A stretch of DNA of 24,677 bases from Flammeovirgaceae bacterium UBA2786 (GCA_002352225.1 DEIA01000046.1:1-24677); one strand, 5' to 3'. Shown: positions 7,351-16,300, numbered from the stretch's first letter. The notes: generated by a model from the sequence alone, not told the origin. Numbers and translations are program-made.

Positions 7351-9060
7351 ATGCGCATTACCACGCTAGTCTTTTTGTTTCTTGGTTTTGGATTAACGCA
7401 ATGTTTGGAGAAGAAAACTCCGGCCGATCTTATTATTAAAGGTGGCACCATTTACACGGTTGAGGCGGGTAACCCCACAGTAGAAGCAGTTGCCGTAAGT
7501 GGTGATACCATTGTGTATGCAGGTAATATGGCCGGCCTTTCCCAATACCAAGATGAGCAAACCAAAGTAATAGACCTGGCCGGTAAAACTATGACACCTG
7601 GTTTTATTGAAGGCCATGGCCACTTTATGGGTTTGGGCTATGCCGAACTGAACCTGGACCTGATGAATGTTACCAGCTACGAAGAAATGGTAGAGAAGGT
7701 GAAAGAGGCAGTAGCCAAAGCACAACCCGGCCAATGGATAATTGGACGGGGCTGGCATCAGGATAAATGGACGAAGAAACCAGAAAAACAGATTAAGGGA
7801 TTTCAAACGCATCATCTGTTGAGCGCAGCTTCACCCAATAACCCCGTGTTTCTGAGCCATGCCAGTGGCCACGCAGGCTTTGCTAATGCTAAAGCCATGC
7901 AACTGGCAGGTGTAAATCAACTTTCGGTTGAACAGTTGGGAAAAAATTTAGGTGAAGGCGGAGAGATTTTATTAGATGAACTGGGAAACCCCACAGGTTT
8001 ATTTAACGAGCGCGCACAAAGTTTAATAACGCAGCACATTCCTGATGACACCCCCGAAACGTATGAGCGGGCACTTGAACTTGCTATGGCAGCCTGTTTG
8101 CGAAATGGTATTACCAGTTTTCACGATGCCGGTGTATCGCGCGAGAGTATCGAATTGTTTCGCAAGTTTAAGGCTGCGGGTAAATTGAACACGCGCCTGT
8201 ATGTAATGCTTACCGGCTTTAATAGCGAATTGCTTTACGAATGGTTTCGCAAAGGGCCTGAAGTAGACCCCGATAACCTGTTAACTATTCGGGCTATTAA
8301 ATTGAATTGCGATGGTGCACTGGGTTCGCGCGGTGCCTGGTTGCTTGAACCCTACAGCGATCGCCCCGAATTTAGTGGTATGCCCACACTTTCTATGGAC
8401 ACCGTACTTAAAATATCCCGCGAAGGGTTAAAGTACGGATTTCAGGTATGCTCACATGCTATTGGCGATAGGGCCAACAGAGAAATATTAGATCGGTACG
8501 AAATTGCTTTTTCTGAAAACCCGGCTGCTACTAATCATCGGTACCGGATTGAACACGCGCAACATCTGCATCCGGATGATATTCCCCGCTTTGGCAAGTT
8601 GGGTGTAATACCTGCCATGCAGGCCATTCACTTATCCAGCGACAGGCCCTGGGCTATTGAGAGATTAGGAGAGAAACGGATTAAGGAAGGCGCCTACATG
8701 TGGCAGTCTTTATTGAAGTCGGGTGCGGTAATTGTAAACGGAACCGATGTACCCGTTGAACCGATTAACCCAATCGCATCGTTTTTTGCTTCTGTAACCC
8801 GGCAAACTTTAAAAGGAGAACCGGAAGGGGGTTATGAACCAGCCGAAAAAATGACACGCGGGCAGGCTTTGCGCTCCTATACACTGGATGCAGCCTACGG
8901 TGCTTTTGAAGAGAATAGTAAGGGATCGATAAAACCCGGTAAGCTGGCCGATTTTGTAGTATTTAATAAAGACCTGATGACGGTGCCCGATACGGAAATA
9001 CTTTCTACAGAGGTAAGTATGACAATTTTGGGAGGCAAAATTTTGTACGAGAAAAAGTAA
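7351..9060 (+). CDS. YtcJ-type metal-dependent amidohydrolase, exported
   Basis: 569 residues of the YtcJ-like branch of the amidohydrolase superfamily. Visible motifs are LIIKGGTIYTVE (composite N-terminal barrel), the metal-binding HGH (about 89-91), SHASGHAGFANAKAM (about 169), KLNCDGALGSRGAW (about 317), CSHAIGDRAN (about 366), YRIEHAQHL (about 397), NGTDVPVEPINP (about 463) and GSIKPGKLADFVV near the C-terminus. The family hydrolyses amide or ester bonds in small molecules; the substrate is not predictable. The N-terminus is a signal peptide. A Cys in LTQC at 16-19 could be a lipobox, but Gln at -1 is unusual, so lipid anchoring is uncertain. Stands alone between divergent LtaS-like and convergent TerB-like genes. 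Confidence 0.92.
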   Translation: MRITTLVFLFLGFGLTQCLEKKTPADLIIKGGTIYTVEAGNPTVEAVAVSGDTIVYAGNMAGLSQYQDEQTKVIDLAGKTMTPGFIEGHGHFMGLGYAELNLDLMNVTSYEEMVEKVKEAVAKAQPGQWIIGRGWHQDKWTKKPEKQIKGFQTHHLLSAASPNNPVFLSHASGHAGFANAKAMQLAGVNQLSVEQLGKNLGEGGEILLDELGNPTGLFNERAQSLITQHIPDDTPETYERALELAMAACLRNGITSFHDAGVSRESIELFRKFKAAGKLNTRLYVMLTGFNSELLYEWFRKGPEVDPDNLLTIRAIKLNCDGALGSRGAWLLEPYSDRPEFSGMPTLSMDTVLKISREGLKYGFQVCSHAIGDRANREILDRYEIAFSENPAATNHRYRIEHAQHLHPDDIPRFGKLGVIPAMQAIHLSSDRPWAIERLGEKRIKEGAYMWQSLLKSGAVIVNGTDVPVEPINPIASFFASVTRQTLKGEPEGGYEPAEKMTRGQALRSYTLDAAYGAFEENSKGSIKPGKLADFVVFNKDLMTVPDTEILSTEVSMTILGGKILYEKK

Positions 9061-9086
9061 GAGGGTTTGTATTAGCCGTACATAAA

Positions 9087-9119
9087 ATATCGGGCCACTC
9101 CAATGGAGCGGCCCGATAT
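9087..9119. terminator. Strong hairpin between convergent amidohydrolase and TerB-like genes
   Basis: ATATCGGGCC (9087-9096) pairs perfectly with GGCCCGATAT (9110-9119). Inside, after one A/C mismatch, CTCC pairs with GGAG around a three-base loop. On the minus strand the stem runs into ATATTTTATG, giving a short T-run, so it best terminates the TerB-like gene and may stop both. Confidence 0.7.
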
Positions 9120-9180
9120 CAGGTTAGCTGTAAATCAAGATAACGTACAGCCAAGGCTATATGGTGAAACTTCAATTACG

Positions 9181-9573
9181 TTACTTCAAAAATTTGTGTG
9201 CGCGTTCAAAAAGCAATTTCCGGTCGGCTGTAATGGTTGGGTCCGAATAGATGCGGGTAGACAGTTCGCCCACCACAGCTTTCTTATAGCCTAACTTCTC
9301 TGCAATTTGCTCGCAAAAGTGAATTTCGCTTTTAAATACCTGGCCATCGCTTTTCATTAATTGAATAAGGTGGTATAAATTTTCGAATTTTTGATCTTCA
9401 GAGAATGCACTTAAATCACCAATTGGCTTTGGCGTTTTCATCATGGTTTCTATTTCGTCTTTGGAAAGACCATTAGCTTTACCAATAAGATGGATTACTT
9501 TAGCTTCCTTTTCACCAACGGTACGGTCGCTGGCAGCCAGGTTAATTAACACATTCAATTGTTCTTTTATCAT
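9181..9573 (-). CDS. TerB-like small helical protein
   Basis: 130 residues, all-helical and cytoplasmic. MIKEQLNVLINLAASD followed by VGEKEAKVIHLIGKANGLS and later LIQLMKSDGQVFKSEIHFCEQIAEKLG is the TerB / TerB-like pattern: paired helices with acidic turn residues (D-x-x-V-x-x-x-E) able to bind a metal ion. Proteins of this fold were named from tellurite-resistance clusters, but isolated copies such as this one, without terC, terD or terZ, have no established role. The ATG at 9573 starts the first helix and is 20 bases after a good -7 element on the minus strand. A monocistronic unit. Confidence 0.8.
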   Translation of the reverse strand: MIKEQLNVLINLAASDRTVGEKEAKVIHLIGKANGLSKDEIETMMKTPKPIGDLSAFSEDQKFENLYHLIQLMKSDGQVFKSEIHFCEQIAEKLGYKKAVVGELSTRIYSDPTITADRKLLFERAHKFLK

Positions 9574-9593
9574 GACGAGTTTTTAGTTTTGTA

Positions 9594-9601
9594 CAAAAAT
9601 A
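9594..9601 (-). promoter_or_regulatory. -7 promoter element for the TerB-like gene
   Basis: The minus strand reads TATTTTTG, an exact TAnnTTTG match, with its end 20 bases from the ATG. No clear TTG at -33. Confidence 0.5.
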
Positions 9602-9733
9602 TACTGTCAGTAAACGAAATTTAGCGTAAAAATTGATTATTTCTTACACCAACCATAAAAAAGTGCACCTTACAATGTGTGATTACGCAACCTCTTTTAA
9701 AATGGTTAGTCTGTAGTTTAAATGTAAAGAAGA

Positions 9734-10414
9734 ATGAAAAAGCTCTTATTAACCTCGGTTGTGTTGTTGTTTGCCTGGCTGGCAATGGCCCAGCAGAGCG
9801 ATGTGCGGTCGGTGGGTTCGTTTAATGGCGTAAAGGCCGGAGAAGCCGTTGATGTATATCTTAAAAAAGGAGATAAAGAAAGTGTACGTGTAGAGGTTAC
9901 AGGTACCGATGCTTCTAATGTACTAACCGAGGTTTCGGGTGGATATTTGCGCGTGCACATGCGCGATGGCCGTTATAAAAACAGAAGTGTGAAGGTATAT
10001 GTTACATACGTTTCATTAAGTAAAATTCATGCAAGCTCAGCGGCCAATATTTTTTCGGAAGGAATTATTAAAGCACCTGATTTAGATATCAGTACATCCA
10101 GCGCTGGTTCTATAGAGATATCAATAGATGCGGGCTCAGTAATGGTTGAAGCCTCAAGTGCAGGCGATGTGGTATTGGAAGGGAAGGCCAGAGAACTTGA
10201 AGTTGATGTAAGTAGTGCAGGCGAAGTAGATGCGTATTCGGTAGATTGTGAAATTGTGAGGGCCAGTGCCAGTAGTGCCGGAAGTGTAAAAATCTCAGTT
10301 TCGAAAGAGTTGACAGCGCGTGCCAGTAGTGGCGGAAGTATTCGGTATCGAGGAAGCCCATCCAAAACCAATACCGATTCGAGTAGCGGGGGTTCGGTAA
10401 AAAAGGCCAATTAG
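9734..10414 (+). CDS. DUF2807 (head GIN domain) putative adhesin
   Basis: 226 residues with a signal peptide (MKKLLLTSVVLLFAWLAMAQ). The rest is one DUF2807 domain: FNGVKAGEAVDVYLKKGDKE at the start, as in family members, then a regular series of Ser-Ser-Ala-Gly turns (SSAANIF, SSAGSIE, SSAGDVV, SSAGEVD, SSAGSVK, SSGGSIR, SSGGSVK) spaced about 20 residues apart. That spacing indicates a right-handed beta-helix. The family is called putative autotransporter adhesin, but no translocator domain is here and no T9SS signal is seen, so it is likely periplasmic or surface-attached by other means. The ATG at 9734 has an A-rich leader (AAAGAAG). Monocistronic, ended by the palindrome at 10430-10467. 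Confidence 0.88.
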   Translation: MKKLLLTSVVLLFAWLAMAQQSDVRSVGSFNGVKAGEAVDVYLKKGDKESVRVEVTGTDASNVLTEVSGGYLRVHMRDGRYKNRSVKVYVTYVSLSKIHASSAANIFSEGIIKAPDLDISTSSAGSIEISIDAGSVMVEASSAGDVVLEGKARELEVDVSSAGEVDAYSVDCEIVRASASSAGSVKISVSKELTARASSGGSIRYRGSPSKTNTDSSSGGSVKKAN

Positions 10415-10429
10415 AATTTTAAGATGTGT

Positions 10430-10467
10430 GTAAATAAAAATCGGGCTTAAGCCCGATTTTTATTTAC
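10430..10467. terminator. 38-bp perfect palindrome, bidirectional terminator
   Basis: Left arm 10430-10448 and right arm 10449-10467 are exact reverse complements with no loop bases: a GC core ATCGGGCTT / AAGCCCGAT flanked by A-rich (TAAATAAAA) and T-rich (TTTTATTTA) arms. Read on either strand it is a stem followed by a T-run. It ends the DUF2807 gene (stop at 10414) and, on the minus strand, contains the stop codon of the small ORF at 10460-10612. Confidence 0.85.
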
Positions 10468-10612
10468 TAACCTTACGGTTTTTCTTGCTATGTGGCCTGG
10501 CCTCTTGCAGGTTTAATTCCCAGTTAACTAAGGCCAGATTAAAGTTCTTCATGTAAGAGCCTGCCAATTTTGTATTACCCACATTGGGTTTAATAAGAGC
10601 TATGTTCATCAT
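10460..10612 (-). CDS. Small ORF, 50 residues, unknown function
   Basis: Read from the reverse strand: it begins MMNIALIKPNVGNTKLAGSY, has a middle FNLALVNWELNLQEARP and a strongly basic end HSKKNRKVSK. An in-frame TAA at 10619-10621 lies six bases above the ATG, so the start is fixed to the first or second Met. The leader is A-rich (GTAAAGTAAACG). The stop codon falls in the arm of the terminator palindrome at 10430-10467, giving a compact gene with its own terminator. There is no signal peptide; the N-terminal half is mildly hydrophobic and the tail could bind nucleic acid. I do not recognise a family. The opposite strand has stops in the same register. It could still be chance, since 50 open codons are not rare, and no clear -7 element precedes it. 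Confidence 0.5.
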   Translation of the reverse strand: MMNIALIKPNVGNTKLAGSYMKNFNLALVNWELNLQEARPHSKKNRKVSK

Positions 10613-10895
10613 ATACGTTTACTTTACATTCAGTTAGACGTAAAAAGTTTGCTTTTAGTTTACATAGATTAAAAAATTGTTAACCTCTTGTTTTGAAACG
10701 GTTTGAACCACCGTTAAGTACCCCATTTTCATCGCTCAATTTCGCAGAACAATTTTTGGTAAAAGGATTGCCCGAATCCATCAGAATTTATCTTGGTTTA
10801 TATTATTGGGGTTATTTTTACCCCTCTGCTATCGAGTGCGGTAATATTTTTTAAAAAATTAGGTTCATTAGAACCCTGCATTTCTCAAAATACTA
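10613..10895. other. AT-rich upstream region of glutamine synthetase with dyads
   Basis: No gene seen. It holds an inverted repeat AACGGT (10697-10702) / ACCGTT (10710-10715) that encloses the smaller dyad GGTT-TG-AACC (10700-10709). GGGGT (10808-10812) / ACCCC (10820-10824) forms a short stem, and GGTTC-ATTA-GAACC (10862-10875) lies about where the -33 box of the glutamine synthetase promoter would be. The GGTT / AACC half-sites are candidates for a regulator of nitrogen assimilation. Confidence 0.4.
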
Positions 10896-10903
10896 TACTT
10901 TTG
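10896..10903 (+). promoter_or_regulatory. -7 promoter element for type III glutamine synthetase
   Basis: TACTTTTG is an exact TAnnTTTG match, 29 bases before the ATG. CTG at 10876-10878 is the nearest thing to a -33 TTG, at 17-base spacing, and overlaps the dyad at 10862-10875. Confidence 0.6.
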
Positions 10904-10932
10904 GGCCCCATCTACCTTAAAACAACCACACA

Positions 10933-13095
10933 ATGGCACAATTACGATTTGAGGCCCTAAAACGGCTAAACGAACGCCCTAAAGTTCATGTAGAGGCTAC
11001 CACACCCCATATTTCGCAGTTCTTTGGCGAAAATGTATTTGGTATGGAGCAGATGCGCGCAACATTAGCCCCGGCCGTTTTCAAAAAAGTTAGTCATGCA
11101 ATTAAAAACCACGAGAAGATTGACGAAGCCACAGCCGATGCAGTTGCCTCGGCAGCCAAAGCATGGGCAATTGCAAAAGGAGCAACCCATTTTACGCATT
11201 GGTTTCAACCCATGACGGGCGGAACAGCCGAAAAGCACGATTCTTTTTTTGATGCCCTTGCCGGGATCGAGAAGTTTAAAGGAAGCGAGTTGGTTCAACA
11301 GGAACCCGATGCCTCATCGTTTCCAAACGGTGGTATTCGCAGCACCTTTGAAGCCAGAGGGTACACAGCCTGGGATCCTACTTCGCCCATGTTTCTGTAT
11401 GGCAAAACCTTAAGTATCCCCACTGTATTTGTTAGTTATACCGGTGAAACACTGGATACCAAAGCGCCTCTGTTAAAAGCCCTGAAGGCAGTTGATTTAG
11501 CGGCTACCAATGTGTGCCAGTTGTTTGATAAAGATATTCAGCATGTGGTAGCTTCGCTTGGCGCAGAACAGGAATACTTTGCAGTTGATAAAGCATTATT
11601 TAATGCGCGACCAGATCTGGTAATGGCCGGCCGTACCGTATTTGGTCATTCTCCGGCACGCGGTCAGCAGTTGGAAGACCATTACTTTGGTACAATCCCT
11701 GGCCGCGTGTACGACTTCATGCGCGATTTTGAAATTGAGTCGTGGAAGCTGGGCATCCCGGTGCGTACGCGCCATAACGAAGTAGCCCCCAGCCAGTTTG
11801 AAGTAGCCCCTTTGTTTGAAGAAGTAAACGTAGCCAACGATCATAATCAGTTAATGATGGATATAATGAGCCGCGTTGCAGATAAGCATGATCTGAAAAT
11901 TCTTTTCCACGAAAAACCCTTTGCAGGATTAAATGGTAGTGGCAAGCATAATAACTGGTCATTAATTACCGATACAGGTGTAAACCTGTATGCACCATCC
12001 AGTTCGGCACGCGATAACTTACTCTTCTTAACGTTCTTTGTTACTACGATTAAAGCTGTACATGAGTATGCTGACTTACTGCGCGCCAGTATTGCGGCAG
12101 CGGGTAACGATTTTCGTTTGGGTGCTAATGAAGCTCCGCCCGCAATCATGTCGGTGTTTATTGGTTCGCAAATGACAGCCGTATTGGATGAACTCGAAAC
12201 GAATGGAAATGTAAAAATTGAGAAAGGCGATAACATGTATATGAAATTAGGTATCGATCAGATTCCTGAAATCATTCTGGATGCTACAGACCGTAACCGT
12301 ACTTCTCCCTTTGCGTTTACCGGAAACAAGTTTGAGTTCCGGGCTGTGGGTAGTTCCGATAATTGTGCTACTCCCATGGCGGCCCTTAACCTGATTGTGG
12401 CAGAACAACTTACTCAGTTTTTCGAAACGGTTTCAAAAGAAATTGAAAAAGGGGAAGAGAAACGCCTGGCTATTGTAAACGTACTACGCAAGTATATTAA
12501 AGAATCAAAAGCAATTCGTTTTGAAGGCGATGGTTATTCGGATGAATGGGTGAAAGAGGCTGAGAAACGCGGCCTGGGTAACATTAAGAATATGCCCCGT
12601 GCTATCGAAGCGTATGTTTCTAAAAAATCGATGGCCTTGTTTGAGAAGCATGGTGTAATGAACCATAAAGAAGTGGAGGCGCGTAACGAGATTAAACTGG
12701 AGAGCTATATCAAAAAAGTTCAGATTGAAGCGCGTGTAATTGGCGACCTGGCCATGAACCACATTATTCCAACGGCTATTGCTTATCAGAATAAGTTAAT
12801 TACAAATGCAAACGGACTGAAAGGCTTAGGCGTTGATAATACAGCTGTAGTACAAACCATAAAAGAAATCTCCGGGCATATCGAAACCATTAAAGCCAAC
12901 GTGCGCGAAATGGTGGATGAACGCAAACGTCTGAACAAAGTAACCGACACACACAAACGAGCCTTTGGTTATTGCGATGATGTGAAAGAAAAATACTTTG
13001 AAAAAATCCGCGATGCAGTAGATAAACTCGAGCTGCTGGTAGATGATGAAGACTGGCCGTTAGTAAAGTACAGAGAGTTATTGTTTTTGAGGTAA
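10933..13095 (+). CDS. glnN: Glutamine synthetase type III
   Basis: 720 residues, the usual length of GSIII, which makes glutamine from glutamate, ammonia and ATP in the cytoplasm as a dodecamer. The N-terminal GSIII segment is seen at FFGENVFGMEQM, then THWFQPMTGGTAEKHDSF (about 93-110). The catalytic core has LGAEQEYF (about 210, metal-binding Glu), RTRHNEVAPSQFEVAP (about 278), GLNGSGKHNNWS (about 333) and FRAVGSSDNCATPMAAL (about 471). GSIII is the common form in Bacteroidota and differs from GSI in length and lack of an adenylylation site. The ATG at 10933 follows an A-rich leader (AAAACAACCACACA). Single gene, with a promoter at 10896 and a terminator at 13116. Often nitrogen-regulated in the phylum; dyads upstream may be the sites. 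Confidence 0.97.
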   Translation: MAQLRFEALKRLNERPKVHVEATTPHISQFFGENVFGMEQMRATLAPAVFKKVSHAIKNHEKIDEATADAVASAAKAWAIAKGATHFTHWFQPMTGGTAEKHDSFFDALAGIEKFKGSELVQQEPDASSFPNGGIRSTFEARGYTAWDPTSPMFLYGKTLSIPTVFVSYTGETLDTKAPLLKALKAVDLAATNVCQLFDKDIQHVVASLGAEQEYFAVDKALFNARPDLVMAGRTVFGHSPARGQQLEDHYFGTIPGRVYDFMRDFEIESWKLGIPVRTRHNEVAPSQFEVAPLFEEVNVANDHNQLMMDIMSRVADKHDLKILFHEKPFAGLNGSGKHNNWSLITDTGVNLYAPSSSARDNLLFLTFFVTTIKAVHEYADLLRASIAAAGNDFRLGANEAPPAIMSVFIGSQMTAVLDELETNGNVKIEKGDNMYMKLGIDQIPEIILDATDRNRTSPFAFTGNKFEFRAVGSSDNCATPMAALNLIVAEQLTQFFETVSKEIEKGEEKRLAIVNVLRKYIKESKAIRFEGDGYSDEWVKEAEKRGLGNIKNMPRAIEAYVSKKSMALFEKHGVMNHKEVEARNEIKLESYIKKVQIEARVIGDLAMNHIIPTAIAYQNKLITNANGLKGLGVDNTAVVQTIKEISGHIETIKANVREMVDERKRLNKVTDTHKRAFGYCDDVKEKYFEKIRDAVDKLELLVDDEDWPLVKYRELLFLR

Positions 13096-13115
13096 TAGTT
13101 TATAGTTGAAAACTG

Positions 13116-13141
13116 AAGGCCGGCTAAAACCGGCCTTTGTT
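13116..13141 (+). terminator. Rho-independent terminator of glutamine synthetase
   Basis: AAGGCCGG (13116-13123) and CCGGCCTT (13130-13137) form a perfect eight-base-pair stem around a CTAAAA loop, followed by TTGTTATTT. It begins 21 bases after the stop codon. Confidence 0.85.
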
Positions 13142-13280
13142 ATTTGTCTCACATCTTAAGGATTTCTTCCCCCATGGGTCATCGCCTCGAGACCCCGTGG
13201 AATCAGAAGTTGATTTAGTTTAAATACGCGGGGTTTGCGCAGCGACCCGCTTTGAAATGTAAATAACCTTATAGGTCTTG

Positions 13281-13298
13281 ATAGCTATTTTTAGCTAT
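13281..13298. promoter_or_regulatory. Seven-bp dyad upstream of the giant gene's promoter
   Basis: ATAGCTA (13281-13287) and TAGCTAT (13292-13298) are perfect inverted repeats around TTTT, abutting the -33 TTG at 13298-13300. The arrangement suits a repressor or activator site. Confidence 0.4.
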
Positions 13299-13328
13299 TG
13301 CCTTGAACTTGGCAGGATTGTATTTTTG
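13298..13328 (+). promoter_or_regulatory. Promoter of the giant T9SS gene
   Basis: TTG at 13298-13300, a 20-base spacer, then TATTTTTG at 13321-13328: the best match in the window to the Bacteroidota TTG / TAnnTTTG promoter, with consensus spacing. It ends five bases before the ATG at 13334, so the transcript should start at or near the first codon. Confidence 0.6.
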
Positions 13329-13333
13329 ACAGT

Positions 13334-16300
13334 ATGACTTTACTCACTTACCTAAGGTTGACAACCTTATATGTCAACCTTAGCAACATCAGGCTGCTTC
13401 AACATAAAGGATTAGTTCTTCTACTGGTATTACTGGGTTACTCTAACGCACTTCTGGCGCAGTGGGAGAAGCGCGATAACGGAATTTTCGGTGCAGAAGT
13501 GCGTGCCTTTGCTGTAAACGATAATTATTTTTTTGCCGGTACTTATGGTGCTGGAGTGTTTCGCTCGGCAGATCATGGAAGTAGCTGGCAGGAAGTAAAC
13601 AATGGCATTACCAACGATAATATATCATCCCTGCTCACCCACGGCAGCTACGTTTATGCCGGCACAGACGATGGCGTATTCCGGTCTTCCGATAATGGCA
13701 ACACATGGACACGCCTCACAGTTTTATCTCTTTCCGGCAGGGTGTATGCGCTCTATGCTGCTAACGGCTACTTGTTTGTCAGCGGAAATAATACCTACCG
13801 TTCAACGGACAACGGGGAAACGTGGGAACAGGCAAATTTGGGATTGCCCGTTGGCGGTGTTCGCGCCTTTGCCGCAAAGGGCAGTGTATTATATGTGGCA
13901 AATGGTGGGGTGTATAAATCATTCGATAATGGAGAAACCTGGGAAAATACCGGGTTAGGTGGTGGTCAAACCACTTGTATAATAGTTAGCGGAAACGATC
14001 TTTTTGCTGGTGGTTCTTTTGGTGTTTATCAATCCTCGGACGATGGATCTAACTGGATAAACGTAAAGAGTGGTGGTGTATCTCATCTAATGGCAAATGC
14101 AGGCTATTTGTTTGCATCCGGAGATGGTGTATTTCGGTCGGGCGATAATGGGAATACATGGACAACAATAAATACGGGATTTGCAACAACATCTGAGTAT
14201 AGGACTTTTTATGCGCTTGGGGCTGATGATATTAACATTTATGTAGGAGGCATACATTATTCAACTACGGGCGGGATTTCAACTCAGTTTGGCAGCGTAT
14301 ATCGTTCTGCCAATAATGGTGCTAACTGGGTGGCATCCAATACCGGGCTTACCGGCATAGGTGTTACCTGTTTTGTTTCAGATGGAGGTTACTTGTTTGC
14401 AGGTACCAACGAAACGGGAATGTTTCGTTCCGGTGATAATGGATTGAATTGGATAAGTGTAAATGCAGGGCTGACTAATTTAAAAATCCGGGCTCTTGCT
14501 ATTGGAAATGGATTCTTGTTCGCTGCAACCTGGGGCGGTGGTGTATTCCGGTCGGCTAATCAAGGAAGTACCTGGGAGGCTGTAAATACCGGGCTGTTCG
14601 GTACTTACATCCGAAGTATAGCCGTAAGTGGCAGTCGCCTGCTTGCGGGCACTGCCGGTTCGGGTGTTTACCGCTCGGACGATAATGGCGTAAACTGGAC
14701 AGCCTCGAATGCGGGCATTACGAGCCCAAGTCATATATATGCATTTGCAATAAAAGAAGGATATGTTTTTGCAGCTCAGGGTGGTACTATTTATCGCTCC
14801 ACTAACAATGGAACAAGTTGGCCTGCATCATTCTCTATATTTTCGTCATACTCAAGTGTGATTACGATGATGGCCAAGGGGAATGACTTGTATTCTTCAA
14901 CAACCAGGGCGTGTTGTGATGGATCTACCGGTCTTTTTCGATCAACTAATAACGGTGATTCTTGGGGTGGTATAAATACCGGTTTCATTTCATCCCCGAC
15001 TGTAACTTCTATAGACGAAAACGATGATGTTTTGTACATCGGAGTTTCGGGGTCTCCCAGTAATAATCGTGGGGTTTATGCCTCAGCAAATAATGGGAGT
15101 GGTTGGATACCTGTAGGAGAGGGGCTACTTACGAACTTGGTACAGGCAGTGCATGTACATAACAGTTACCTGTTTGCCGGCACGAATGCCGGAGGTATTT
15201 ATGCTATTCCGCTTATCCAGTCCTTACCTGTTCCAGTCATTTCCTCTTTCTCACCAACCTCAGGCGCACCGGGCACCAGCGTGGTTATTACCGGCAGTAA
15301 TTTTGCATCCGGTGTAACCCATGTGAGTTTTAACGGAAGTGCAGAGGTTTCAGCCTCGGTAACAGCAGAAAACAGTCTTACAGTATTGGTACCGACAGAT
15401 GCTATCTCTGGCAAGATTACGGTTTCAGTAGCGGGTGTATCCGCAATAAGCAGTACGGATTTTACAGTAAATGCGCAGCAGCCTGTGCAACATCCGCCTT
15501 CGTTCAGCGCGACCACTTTTTCACATAATCAAATAAACCTTTCTTTTACGGCTCCATCCAGTCTACCGTATTGTGCGGGCTACCTGCTGCTAAGGCGTCA
15601 GGATGGTACGGCCCCAACGGTAACAGGTATTGAAGATGGTGTGGCACCGGCTTTGTTGTCGCTGCCTGCGGGCACAACGATGGCAGCCAACATTACCACT
15701 ACATCGGCCACCTCGTTTGAGAACACCGGGCTTACACCGGCCACACAGTACCACTATCTTATTATTCCCTATAATGTGCAGTCGGGTCAGGGCTATAATT
15801 ATTTAACAGGTTCCGGTTTAAAAACAGCAAATGCCTATACACGCGCAGCCGAGCCTTCCGCACAACCCACTGCATTAGCCTTTACAAACGTGTCGGCCTC
15901 TTCTATGGATGGCTCGTTCACAGCCGCAGCAGGCTCACCGGCAGGTTACCTCGTGGTAAGGCGTGCGGGGGCAGCGCCTACTACTCCGCCTGTAGATGGA
16001 ACTCCTTATACTGCGGGCGCAACATTAGGTGATGGCACGGTGGTGTCGTCCGGCAGTGGCACCACGTTTACAAGCACGGGGCTTGCGGCCACCACGGTTT
16101 ATTACTATGCCGTGTATGCGTACAATGGTAGTGGTGTTACATTAAATTACAGGGAAGCCTCACCCTTGCAGGGCAACCGTTCTACCGTAGCTGCGCAGCC
16201 TTCCACACAAGCCAGCAATATTTCTTTTCCTGATCATACGCCCACTTCGCTAACCGTAAGCTGGACGAACGGCAACGGTGCCGAGCGGTTGGTGATAGCA

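Noticed and set aside
9181..9573. Tellurite-resistance function for the TerB-like gene
   Set aside because: No other ter genes are present; the fold alone does not show resistance.
10027..10410. Minus-strand ORFs of 127 and 83 codons opposite the DUF2807 gene
   Set aside because: They are shadows created by the repeated Ser-Ser-Ala-Gly codons; the plus strand has a signal peptide and full domain.
13334..13383. Invertible DNA switch, as with Bacteroides promoter inversions
   Set aside because: The 12-bp arms are only eight bases apart, too close for a useful inversion, they lie inside the coding frame, and no recombinase gene is in the window.
13460..15215. Calling the Asp-box region a sialidase, or the Asp-box series a CRISPR-like DNA repeat
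   Set aside because: No sialidase catalytic arginine motif is seen, and the repetition is at the protein level, with DNA copies too divergent for a CRISPR array.
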